From positions 1 to 64,000 of the forward strand of contig JBLHMB010000001.1 of NCBI GenBank assembly GCA_047621665.1: a DNA stretch of 64,000 bases, in the 5' to 3' direction. Under the pieces are notes generated by a model. It searched no databases and was not told the origin of the DNA. It was given only the letters and a program-made list of their open reading frames with translations. The translations under genes and the position numbers were made by a program. Shown here one piece after another: positions 7,528 to 15,269 of the stretch; positions within the stretch are counted from its first letter, which is position 1, and every line of letters begins with the position of its first letter. The stretch is from Actimicrobium sp047621665. GTDB lineage: Bacteria; Pseudomonadota; Gammaproteobacteria; Burkholderiales; Burkholderiaceae_D.

Positions 7528-8436
7528 TCACAGTAGTTTCAGCGGCACGCGACCAGTCGGTACGATAGACGATGCCCGATCGCAATGCCCGGGCTGGTCA
7601 TCGAAAAACATATGCGGGCGAAACGCTGCCAATACGTCTGACTTCGCTACGCCGCCCATGAAAAATGTTTCGTCTATCGTCACGTCCCAGGCCCGCAAGG
7701 TGCGAATCACGCGTTCATGCGCAGGCGACGAGCGGGCGGTCACCAGAGCCGTACGAATCGGACGCGCCCGGCCATCTGCGGCCTTGAAATTATTCTGAAT
7801 AAACGACAATGCCTTGAGCAAGCGCGCAAAGGGTCCTTCGGGTAAGGGCCTGAGTGCGTTTTCGCGCTCATGTCGCTCGAATGCTTCGATACCTTGCGTC
7901 TGATAAATGCGTTCTGATTCATCCGAAAAAATCACCGCATCGCCATCGAAAGCAATCCGGATCTGATCGAGTTCCTCCAGCACATTCTCAGGTTTCTGAT
8001 AGAGCAGGGCAGCGGCTACGCCACTGTCAACGGCGGCCTGTACATCGTCTTCGTGCAGTGACAGGAACAGGCTCACATTAAAAGCGCGCAGATAGGGCGC
8101 AAGTGGTGCACCTCCCGACAAAACAGCGCGTGTGATGTCGAGGCCGTGGTACGTAATCGAATTAAAAATGCGCATCGAAGTTTCAGATGAATTACGCGAC
8201 ATGATCACCACCTCGACAAAGCGCTGGTTGTGCGTCAGTACATTGAGTTTCAACAGTGCCCGCACCAGCGCGAAACCAGCGCCAAGTTGCAGGATTTGAT
8301 CTTCATGATCGATCTGATGCTGGCGGTAGGCCTCCAGTCCGTGCTGCTGGAACAGCGCTTCTTCGACTTCAAGGTCGAACAGCGCGCGGGAAGAAATTCC
8401 AATCACCAGCAACTGATCGAGTGATACCGGCATCAT
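7528..8436 (-). CDS. Cytosolic 5'-nucleotidase (PF06189-type)
   Basis: The protein has 302 residues and belongs by sequence feel to the 5'-nucleotidase family related to eukaryotic cytosolic nucleotidase I, which dephosphorylates nucleoside monophosphates. Visible blocks are LVIGISSRALFDLEVEEALF near the N-terminus, VIMSRNSSETSMRIFNSI (about 78-95), FLSLHEDDVQAA and AFDGDAVIFSDESERIY in the middle, and ETFFMGGVAKSDVLAAF with FDDQPGHCD at the end. GGAG lies just before two adjacent ATG codons, so the start may be 8433 instead. It is a single convergent gene next to tRNA-Leu. Confidence 0.8.
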   Translation of the reverse strand: MMPVSLDQLLVIGISSRALFDLEVEEALFQQHGLEAYRQHQIDHEDQILQLGAGFALVRALLKLNVLTHNQRFVEVVIMSRNSSETSMRIFNSITYHGLDITRAVLSGGAPLAPYLRAFNVSLFLSLHEDDVQAAVDSGVAAALLYQKPENVLEELDQIRIAFDGDAVIFSDESERIYQTQGIEAFERHERENALRPLPEGPFARLLKALSFIQNNFKAADGRARPIRTALVTARSSPAHERVIRTLRAWDVTIDETFFMGGVAKSDVLAAFRPHMFFDDQPGHCDRASSIVPTGRVPLKLL

Positions 8437-8550
8437 GGCTCCAGGATTGATAAGTGCAAATGCAACAGGCGAAAAAAAACAGTCAGGTAATGGTATATAA
8501 AATTTATACGATTAGCTGACTGCTTATTTTTGAAGCTACTTGAATCTGTT

Positions 8551-8635
8551 TGGTGCCGGGAGCCGGAATCGAACCGGCACGCCTTTCAGCGCGGGATTTT
8601 GAGTCCCGTGCGTCTACCTGTTCCGCCATCCCGGC
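8551..8635 (-). tRNA. leuX-type: tRNA-Leu (anticodon CAA)
   Basis: The minus strand reads GCCGGGATGG... and ends GCTCCCGGCACCA, with the CCA encoded. The acceptor stem GCCGGGA/TCCCGGC is perfect. The anticodon arm CGGGA-CTCAAAA-TCCCG gives anticodon CAA. A long variable arm and the T-arm GGTTCGATTCC mark a class II leucine tRNA of about 85 bases. It reads TTG codons. Confidence 0.95.
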
Positions 8636-8647
8636 AACGCAGGCAGC

Positions 8648-8676
8648 ATTATGGCGCATTAAGCCGCACGGAGCAA
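8648..8676 (-). promoter_or_regulatory. Candidate sigma-70 promoter of tRNA-Leu
   Basis: On the minus strand TTGCTC (8676-8671), 17 bases, then CATAAT (8653-8648), ending 12 bases before the tRNA 5' end. Spacing is ideal and both boxes are close to consensus. Confidence 0.5.
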
Positions 8677-8768
8677 CCTTGCTGACCGGCTGATTTCGCC
8701 GTTGCGTCATAAACTTCAAGGTATCATTCCCGCTCGACCATAACAGCCGCCCGCAGCGGTCACCACCG

Positions 8769-10730
8769 ATGATCCGTGGGAAAACAATCCGGGAATTTTT
8801 TCTGGGCAAAGCGCTCGATCCACTAAAAAGTGAAACGCGGCATTCGCTTGCCTTAGTGGCATTCCTTGCATGGGTCGGACTGGGGGCCGATGGTTTGTCG
8901 TCATCGGCGTATGGTCCCGAAGAAACCTTTCGCGCACTTGGTCCACATACCCACCTTGGCCTTTACATGGCCATTGCCACCGCGCTGACGGTGTTCATCA
9001 TTGCGCTGGCCTACAACCAGGTGATCGAGTTGTTTCCAACCGGCGGTGGCGGATATCGGGTCGCGTCGAAACTGGTCGGTCCTTACATGGGACTGATCGC
9101 CGGATGCGCGCTGATCCTCGATTACGTGCTGACGGTGGCCATCTCGGTGGCGGCTGGCGTCGAAGCGCTGGCCTCCCTGTTACCCCTTGGTTTTCATGCC
9201 TACAAGCTATGGACTGAAGTGGTGGTCATCGGTCTGCTGATCATCTTGAATTTGCGTGGCATGAAAGAAGCCATCAAGATTCTCTTGCCGATTTTTCTTG
9301 GTTTCGTGGCGACCCATTTATTCCTGATTGTCTACGGCATCATTGCCCATGCCGGCAATTTGCCCGAGCTGGTACCCAATACCCTTGCAGAAACGACCCA
9401 GTTGGCGAGTAATATCGGCTGGATAGGTGTCTCAGGCATGTTGCTGCTGGCGTATTCGCAGGGCGGCGGAACGTACACCGGCCTGGAAGCCGTATCCAAC
9501 AACGTCAATATTCTGGCGGAGCCGCGCGTTCATACCGGCAAGATGACGATGTTCTACATGGCGCTTTCACTGGCGTTCACGGCCAGCGGCATCATTTTGC
9601 TTTACCTGTTGTGGAATGCTCAACCGGTCGAAGGACAGACCCTCAACGCGACGACTTTCAAGGCCATCATTGACAGTCTGGGCATGGGGGTATGGGGTAG
9701 CCAATTGAGCCTGATTGTCGTGCTGGCATTCGAAGCCGGTTTGCTGTTCGTTGCTGCCAATACCGGTTTTCTGGGTGGTCCTGCGGTGCTGTCGAACATG
9801 GCTGGCGATTCATGGGTGCCGCATAAATTCCGTTATCTGTCGACCCGGCTGGTCACGCAAAACGGTATTTTAGTGATGGGTGTGGCCGCACTGGCAATTC
9901 TGTTCTGGACCCGCGGTAGCGTCACTTTGCTGGTGGTGCTGTATTCGATTTCAGTGTTCCTGACATTCGCTATTTCGTTGTTCGGACTCTGTCTGTACTG
10001 GTGGCGTCATCGCAATGAACTGGAACATTGGCTGCGTCGCTTCCTGCTGTCGCTGGTAGGATTTCTGATCTGTTTCAGTATCCTGATCGTCTTGCTGGTC
10101 GAAAAATTTACTGAAGGCGGCTGGGCCACGGCGCTCATCATTGCAGCGATCGCGGGGCTGTGCATTTACATTCGCAATCATTACAACCAGACCAAGGAAG
10201 CGATCCGCTCGGTCGATCAGGTGTTTGCCAACCAGCCGTTTGGTCCGCATGTCGGTGCGGTCGAACCCGATCCGGAAAATCAAACCGCCGTCTTTATCGT
10301 TGGCACGTCACGTGGTGGCGGTTTGCATGCGCTGCTGTGGGTGCAGCGCATGTTCCCCCGACATTTCAAGAACTTCATTTTTGTCAATGCGCGCACCGTC
10401 GATTCGCACGCCTATGGAGGCGAAGGGGCGGTCGAACTGATGCGCGCCGAAGCCAATGCCACGCTGAAGTTTTTCGTTGATTTTTGCCATAGTCACGACA
10501 TGGCCTCGGCGTCTTCGCTCGGCTTTGGCACCGATGTCGTTGATGAAGTCACCCATCAATGTGAAGCCATCAGCCGGACTTATCCGAATGCGATTTTTTT
10601 CACCAGCAAACTGATCTTCGAGGCGGACAACTGGTTTATCCGCTTGTTGCACAATCAGGCGGCGCTGGCGATCCAGCGGCGCTTGCATTTCGATGGATTG
10701 CAAATGGTGATTCTGCCGATGAAGGTCTAA
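8769..10730 (+). CDS. APC-superfamily permease with C-terminal cytosolic domain (KimA/YdaO-like)
   Basis: A 653-residue inner-membrane transporter with about 12 hydrophobic segments between residues 25 and 475. Signatures include GADGLSSSAYGPEE (about 39-52), FPTGGGGYRVASKLVGPY (about 92-109) and TYTGLEAVSNNVNIL. The substrate-site glycines and the SSAYGPEE motif recall the KimA/Kup branch of the APC superfamily, so K+ uptake or amino acid transport are both possible. The last ~150 residues are soluble (TAVFIVGTSRGGGLHALLWV) and may be a regulatory domain. The start follows a weak ribosome-binding region. It stands alone and overlaps the end of the convergent DUF1016 relic by three bases. Confidence 0.75.
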   Translation: MIRGKTIREFFLGKALDPLKSETRHSLALVAFLAWVGLGADGLSSSAYGPEETFRALGPHTHLGLYMAIATALTVFIIALAYNQVIELFPTGGGGYRVASKLVGPYMGLIAGCALILDYVLTVAISVAAGVEALASLLPLGFHAYKLWTEVVVIGLLIILNLRGMKEAIKILLPIFLGFVATHLFLIVYGIIAHAGNLPELVPNTLAETTQLASNIGWIGVSGMLLLAYSQGGGTYTGLEAVSNNVNILAEPRVHTGKMTMFYMALSLAFTASGIILLYLLWNAQPVEGQTLNATTFKAIIDSLGMGVWGSQLSLIVVLAFEAGLLFVAANTGFLGGPAVLSNMAGDSWVPHKFRYLSTRLVTQNGILVMGVAALAILFWTRGSVTLLVVLYSISVFLTFAISLFGLCLYWWRHRNELEHWLRRFLLSLVGFLICFSILIVLLVEKFTEGGWATALIIAAIAGLCIYIRNHYNQTKEAIRSVDQVFANQPFGPHVGAVEPDPENQTAVFIVGTSRGGGLHALLWVQRMFPRHFKNFIFVNARTVDSHAYGGEGAVELMRAEANATLKFFVDFCHSHDMASASSLGFGTDVVDEVTHQCEAISRTYPNAIFFTSKLIFEADNWFIRLLHNQAALAIQRRLHFDGLQMVILPMKV

Positions 10731-11508
10731 CACTCCGCGTCCGGCAGGTGCCAGTCTTTCAGGCGCTCCGCGATTTCCTGTTCGGTAGGAAGCAAATTGC
10801 GATAGGCCTCCGGTAGACGCGAGCTGGTGCCATAGGTGGCGACGCCGATCGGCATCGTGGTGGTCTTGAGGGCGTATTCGACCACCGTGCGGTTCTTGCT
10901 CTTGCACACAATGATGCCGATCGCATCGTTTTCTCCTTCGACCCTGACTTGTTCGTTCAAGGCGACCAGATAAAAATCCATCTTGCCTTTGTATTCAGGC
11001 TGGAATTCGCCCACCTTGAGTTCGATGGCGATCAGGCTTTTCAATACCCTGTGGTAGAGCAGCAAGTCGATAAAGAAGTCGCTACCGCCGACGGTCAACC
11101 GGTACTGGTTGCCGACAAACGCGTAGTGCGGCCCCATTTCAAGGAGAAAGTGACGCACTTTGCCGAGCAGCGCCGCTTCCAGCTCACGCTCTTCGTGGGC
11201 CCCGGCCAGTTCCAGGAAAGCAAACGTGTAGTGATCCTTCACTGCCAGCTTGGCCTGGCTGGCCACGGCTTTAGGTAGCGCTGCATCGAAGCTGGTCTGG
11301 TTCAGCAGGTATTTTTCGAACGTCTTGCCATCGATCTGGTGGTCAAGCACGCGGCGGGTCCAGCCGAAGCGGGCGGTGGCGCGCAGGTAGAACTCGCGTT
11401 CCTGCGCGTGTTGGCAGCGGTCAAGGATTAGCGTGTTTTTGGTCCATGCCAATTCTCCAGCCAATGGCTGGAGAATTGTTCGGACGGAATCGGGGTGGCT
11501 TCTGCCAT
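10727..11508 (-). pseudogene. Truncated DUF1016 (YhcG-type) PDDEXK nuclease gene
   Basis: From about 11464 leftward the frame encodes the C-terminal part of a DUF1016/YhcG family protein: ELAWTKNTLIL, EREFYLRATARFGWTRRVL, the nuclease core GGSDFFIDLLLYHRVLKSLIAIELKVGEF with the D...E-x-K residues, and QPEYKGKMDFYLVAL. The family usually also has an N-terminal domain of about 100 residues, which is missing. A plausible original start with AAGGAG and ATG survives at 11508, but its frame (MAEATPIPSEQFSSHWLENW) ends at 11428 and is out of phase with the nuclease frame. The break coincides with a perfect inverted repeat. The nuclease half could still be translated from an internal start, so loss of function is likely but not certain. 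Confidence 0.75.
11450..11478. repeat. Perfect 14-bp inverted repeat at the DUF1016 break
   Basis: CAATTCTCCAGCCA, one base, TGGCTGGAGAATTG. It lies exactly where the DUF1016 reading frame changes and the N-terminal domain is missing, so it may have formed or mediated the deletion. It has no T tract and is not a terminator. Confidence 0.8.
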
Positions 11509-11563
11509 GGCGTTGCTCCTTGTGGGGGGAAAGGAATGCTGCGCTGGCGGATCAACGGCAAGA

Positions 11564-11601
11564 TCTGTCTGGCGCGCCGTCAGATGGTCGCGCCAGACAG
11601 A
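11564..11601. repeat. 13-bp inverted repeat upstream of the DUF1016 relic
   Basis: TCTGTCTGGCGCG (11564-11576) and CGCGCCAGACAGA (11589-11601) pair perfectly around a 12-base loop. No T tract follows on either strand. It lies in the 207-base gap between the DUF1016 start and the acyl-CoA dehydrogenase stop. It may be a weak terminator or a remnant of a mobile or regulatory element. Confidence 0.7.
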
Positions 11602-11715
11602 GGCGGAATGCAATTTCCGGTCATCCGGAAGAAAGAAGTACCGTGTTTGCCGGTGTCGATGAAGATTGTACGCAACCTGATTGCTCGCAATGCAATGACA
11701 GTGTGAGCGGGGAGG

Positions 11716-12825
11716 TCAGGCCGCCTTCAGTTGCGCCGCAAACGTTTCCAGATGCTGATCCGTGCTGCCGAATTGCAGCTCAATGGCCATCAGCCGTTTG
11801 AAGTAATGACTGACGATCAGTTCGTCCGTCACACCCATCCCGCCATGCAATTGCACCGCTTGCTGCCCGACAAAACGGCAAGCCTGACCGATGACGACTT
11901 TGGCGGCCGAGAGCGCTGCGCTGCGGTGCGCGACGTTGACATCCGTACAGCGCACTGCTGCCAGAAAACTCATCGAGCGCGCCTGCTCGCAATGCAGCAC
12001 CATGTCGGCCATGCGATGCTGCAAGGCTTGGAATTTGCCGATCGCAACACCGAATTGCTGCCGGTCACGCGCATATTGCACGGTGGCTGCGAGTAGCTTG
12101 TCGAGGATGCCAACTGCTTCGGCGCACACCGCAGCAAGCGCGCGATCACGCATGTCCGCTAGCGCGGTGTCGGCATTGTCGAACAGTGCGTCGGCGGTCA
12201 CGACAACCTGATCGAAGAAAACTTCGCTCGCCGGCACACCATCAACGGTTTGATACGACACCAGTCGCACACCGGGTGTGTCGCGCGCAATACCAAACAC
12301 GGCGAGGCGATCGTCGGGCAGCAGTGCACTGACCAGCAATAAATGCGCTGAACCAGCGTGGACGACAAGGCACTTTTCGCCATGGATAACGAAGCCATCC
12401 GCAGTCGGAGTGGCACGGGTGGCGACCTGCCGCCAGTCGAAGCGACTGCCGGCTTCATCATGCGCAGGCACGGCAATGAGTGTGCCATCCTGCAGCGCCG
12501 GTAGCAGTGCTGTACGCTGCTGTGCGTTGCCCAGTTGTGCGATCAGCGTGGTGGCCATGATCGCACTGGTCAGATACGGTTCCAGCACCAGTGCTTCACC
12601 CATCGCCGTCATCACCAGCAGCGTATCGACCGGCGTGCCGCCAAGTCCGTCGTCGGCTTCCGGTACTTGCAGCGCCAGCAAGCCGAGATCGGCAAAGCCT
12701 TGCCAGGCGGTGGCACTGAAGCCGTCACTGATTTTCTGGCGCGCCGCAAAGTCGTAATCTTTGCCGAGAGTGCGTCGGGTTGTCTCGAGCAGCATGTTCT
12801 GCTCGTCGGTAAAAGTGAAGTCCAT
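11716..12825 (-). CDS. Acyl-CoA dehydrogenase, PimD-like small subunit
   Basis: A 369-residue flavin-dependent acyl-CoA dehydrogenase that introduces the alpha-beta double bond into a CoA ester. The N-terminal helical domain begins MDFTFTDEQNMLLETTRRTL. The C-terminal domain has RDRQQFGVAIGKFQALQHRMADM and LHGGMGVTDELIVSHYFKRL. It directly follows (one base) another acyl-CoA dehydrogenase gene. This pairing and the N-terminal sequences resemble pimeloyl-CoA dehydrogenase subunits PimD and PimC of Rhodopseudomonas. It is the last gene of the minus-strand catabolic operon that includes glutaryl-CoA dehydrogenase. The substrate is inferred from context only. Confidence 0.85.
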   Translation of the reverse strand: MDFTFTDEQNMLLETTRRTLGKDYDFAARQKISDGFSATAWQGFADLGLLALQVPEADDGLGGTPVDTLLVMTAMGEALVLEPYLTSAIMATTLIAQLGNAQQRTALLPALQDGTLIAVPAHDEAGSRFDWRQVATRATPTADGFVIHGEKCLVVHAGSAHLLLVSALLPDDRLAVFGIARDTPGVRLVSYQTVDGVPASEVFFDQVVVTADALFDNADTALADMRDRALAAVCAEAVGILDKLLAATVQYARDRQQFGVAIGKFQALQHRMADMVLHCEQARSMSFLAAVRCTDVNVAHRSAALSAAKVVIGQACRFVGQQAVQLHGGMGVTDELIVSHYFKRLMAIELQFGSTDQHLETFAAQLKAA

Positions 12826-12826
12826 C

Positions 12827-14023
12827 TCAGAGTCCCAGGATCATTTGCGCAATGATGTTTTTTTGAATTTCGTTCGAGCCGCCATAAATCGACAGCTTGC
12901 GCATGTTCAGATAACCGGCTGCCAGCGCGGTCGCATCATCGGGTCCGACCTGTGTGCCGGTGTAGCCATCGGCCATCGCTTCGCGCCGCAGTGGCAACGC
13001 ATACGGGCCGACCGCCTGCACCAGCAATTCGGTAATCGCCTGCTGGATTTCGGTACCCTTGATTTTCAGGATCGAGGCTTCCGGTCCCGGCGTGCGGCGT
13101 TCGGCTTCGGCGGCCAGCACGCGCAGGTTGGTGATCTCCAGCGCGATCAGGTCGATCTCGATTTGCGCGATGCGGGCAGCGAACAACGGGTCTTGCAACA
13201 GCGGTTTGCCGTGCTTGATTTGCTGCGCCGCGACCCGCTTCAGGCGCGCCAGTTCACGCTTGCCGATGCCGATGCCGGCGATGTTGGTGCGTTCGTGACC
13301 GAGCAAAAATTTGGCGTAAGTCCAGCCCTGATTTTCCGTACCGACCAGATTGGCAAGCGGGACCTGCACATTGTCGAACCAGACTTCATTGACCTCATGC
13401 GAGCCATCCATCGTGATAATCGGACGCACCGTGATGCCGGGTGACGCCATGTCGATCAGCAGGAATGAAATCCCGCGCTGCGGTTTGACCTCGGTATCGG
13501 TTCGCACCAGACAAAAAATCCATTCGGCATATTGGCCAAGCGTGGTCCAGGTTTTCTGGCCGTTGACGACATAGTTGTCGCCATCGCGCACCGCACGGGT
13601 CTTCACCGAGGCCAGATCGGAGCCGGCGCCAGGTTCCGAATAACCCTGACACCACCACTCTTCACCGGCCAGAATTTTTGGCAGATGACGCTGCTGCTGT
13701 TGCGGCGAACCGAATTGCATCAGCACCGGCGCGACCATTTTCAGGCCGAACGGTACCGCGCGCGGGGCGCCGCCGGCAGCCGATTCCTCGTCAAAAATAT
13801 ACTGCTGCGTAGCACTCCATCCCGGCCCGCCGAACTCGGCCGGCCACGATGGTGCGCCCCAACCCTCGGCATGCAGGATGTGCTGCCAGCGCAAGTAATC
13901 GTCGCGGCCCAGGCTCAGGCCACGGGTCACCTTGTTGCGGATATCCTCCGGAAGATTGTGTGCAATGAAATCGCGCACAAGCTGCCGGAATGCCTGCTCG
14001 TCGTTGCTGAAATTCAGATCCAT
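12827..14023 (-). CDS. Acyl-CoA dehydrogenase, PimC-like large subunit
   Basis: A 398-residue acyl-CoA dehydrogenase, starting MDLNFSNDEQAFRQLVRDFI and containing WQHILHAEGWGAPSWPAEFG, CQGYSEPGAGSDLASVKTRA (FAD/substrate region) and IYGGSNEIQKNIIAQMILGL at the end. The N-terminus strongly recalls PimC, the large subunit of pimeloyl-CoA dehydrogenase. It probably forms a heteromer with the product of 11716-12825, one base downstream. It lies 18 bases after gcdH, consistent with an operon that shortens dicarboxylyl-CoA esters to glutaryl-CoA. Confidence 0.85.
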   Translation of the reverse strand: MDLNFSNDEQAFRQLVRDFIAHNLPEDIRNKVTRGLSLGRDDYLRWQHILHAEGWGAPSWPAEFGGPGWSATQQYIFDEESAAGGAPRAVPFGLKMVAPVLMQFGSPQQQQRHLPKILAGEEWWCQGYSEPGAGSDLASVKTRAVRDGDNYVVNGQKTWTTLGQYAEWIFCLVRTDTEVKPQRGISFLLIDMASPGITVRPIITMDGSHEVNEVWFDNVQVPLANLVGTENQGWTYAKFLLGHERTNIAGIGIGKRELARLKRVAAQQIKHGKPLLQDPLFAARIAQIEIDLIALEITNLRVLAAEAERRTPGPEASILKIKGTEIQQAITELLVQAVGPYALPLRREAMADGYTGTQVGPDDATALAAGYLNMRKLSIYGGSNEIQKNIIAQMILGL

Positions 14024-14041
14024 GCGGGTCTCGAAAAAAGA

Positions 14042-15226
14042 TTAGCTGCTAAACGCCTGAATGCCGGTCATCGCACGGCCGAGGATCAATGCATGGATGT
14101 CATGCGTGCCTTCGTAGGTGTTGACCACTTCCAGATTGACCATGTGCCGGATCACGCCGTACTCATCGGAGATGCCATTCCCGCCCAGCATGTCGCGCGC
14201 CACGCGAGCGATATCGAGCGACTTGCCACACGAATTACGCTTCATCATCGACGTGATTTCGACCGCTGCGGTACCTTCGTCTTTCATGCGGCCGAGCCGC
14301 AGCACGCCTTGCAGCGCCATCGTGATTTCGGTCTGCATGTCGGCCAGTTTTTTCTGGATCAGCTGGTTGGCTGCCAGTGGCTTGCCGAACTGTTTGCGGT
14401 CCAGCACATATTGGCGCGCGATATGCCAGCACGATTCGGCGGCACCCAGCGCGCCCCACGCAATGCCGTAGCGTGCCGCGTTGAGGCAGGTGAACGGACC
14501 CTTCAGGCCGCGCACGTCCGGGAAGGCGTTCTCTTCCGGGCAGAACACGTTGTCCATGACGATTTCGCCAGTGATCGAGGCGCGCAAACCAAACTTGCCG
14601 TGGATCGCCGGCGCCGACAAGCCGGCCATGCCTTTTTCGAGGAGGAAGCCACGGATCGCACCTTCATCGTCCTTGGCCCAGATCACGAACACGTCGGCAA
14701 TCGGTGAATTCGAAATCCACATCTTGCTGCCGGTGAGGGCGTAACCGCCGGCGACCTTGCGCGCACGCGTCACCATCGAACCGGGGTCCGAGCCATGGTC
14801 GGGTTCGGTCAGGCCGAAGCAACCGATGAATTCGCCGGTCGCCAGTTTTGGCAGGAAACGCTGGCGTTGGTCTTCGGTACCGAATTCAAAAATCGGCGTC
14901 ATCACCAGTGACGACTGCACGCTCATCATCGAGCGGTAACCGGAATCGACCCGCTCGACTTCGCGCGAGATCAGGCCGTAGCTGACATAGTTCAGGCCGG
15001 GACCACCGTACTCTTCCGGGATGGTCGGACCGAGCAGGCCGAGTTCGCCCATTTCGCGAAAAATCGAAGCGTCCATGGTTTCGTGGCGGAAGGCTTCCAG
15101 TACACGCGGTTGCAGCTTGTCCTGACAATACGCATTGGCGGCGTCGCGCACCATGCGTTCTTCGTCAGTCAGTTGCTGGTCCAGCAGCAGCGGGTCATCC
15201 CAGTGGAACGGTGCGGTTTTTTTCAT
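14042..15226 (-). CDS. gcdH: Glutaryl-CoA dehydrogenase
   Basis: A 394-residue FAD enzyme that oxidises and decarboxylates glutaryl-CoA to crotonyl-CoA. Family marks include FHWDDPLLLDQQLTDEERMV near the start, CFGLTEPDHGSDPGSM, and VVNTYEGTHDIHALILGRA at the end, with the catalytic Glu in YEGT. Length and order of blocks are those of GcdH. In this cluster it sits between the PimCD-like dehydrogenases and a 3-hydroxyacyl-CoA dehydrogenase, which suggests a route from a longer odd-chain dicarboxylate, or from lysine or aromatics, through glutaryl-CoA. Confidence 0.92.
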   Translation of the reverse strand: MKKTAPFHWDDPLLLDQQLTDEERMVRDAANAYCQDKLQPRVLEAFRHETMDASIFREMGELGLLGPTIPEEYGGPGLNYVSYGLISREVERVDSGYRSMMSVQSSLVMTPIFEFGTEDQRQRFLPKLATGEFIGCFGLTEPDHGSDPGSMVTRARKVAGGYALTGSKMWISNSPIADVFVIWAKDDEGAIRGFLLEKGMAGLSAPAIHGKFGLRASITGEIVMDNVFCPEENAFPDVRGLKGPFTCLNAARYGIAWGALGAAESCWHIARQYVLDRKQFGKPLAANQLIQKKLADMQTEITMALQGVLRLGRMKDEGTAAVEITSMMKRNSCGKSLDIARVARDMLGGNGISDEYGVIRHMVNLEVVNTYEGTHDIHALILGRAMTGIQAFSS

Positions 15227-15269
15227 GACAGTCCTCGGAAAAAGTGAATGGTGCTTAGTGTGATCGGAT

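Noticed and set aside
13532..14707. A 391-codon plus-strand frame across two dehydrogenase genes
   Set aside because: It spans the border of two convincing minus-strand genes and has shadow-like composition.
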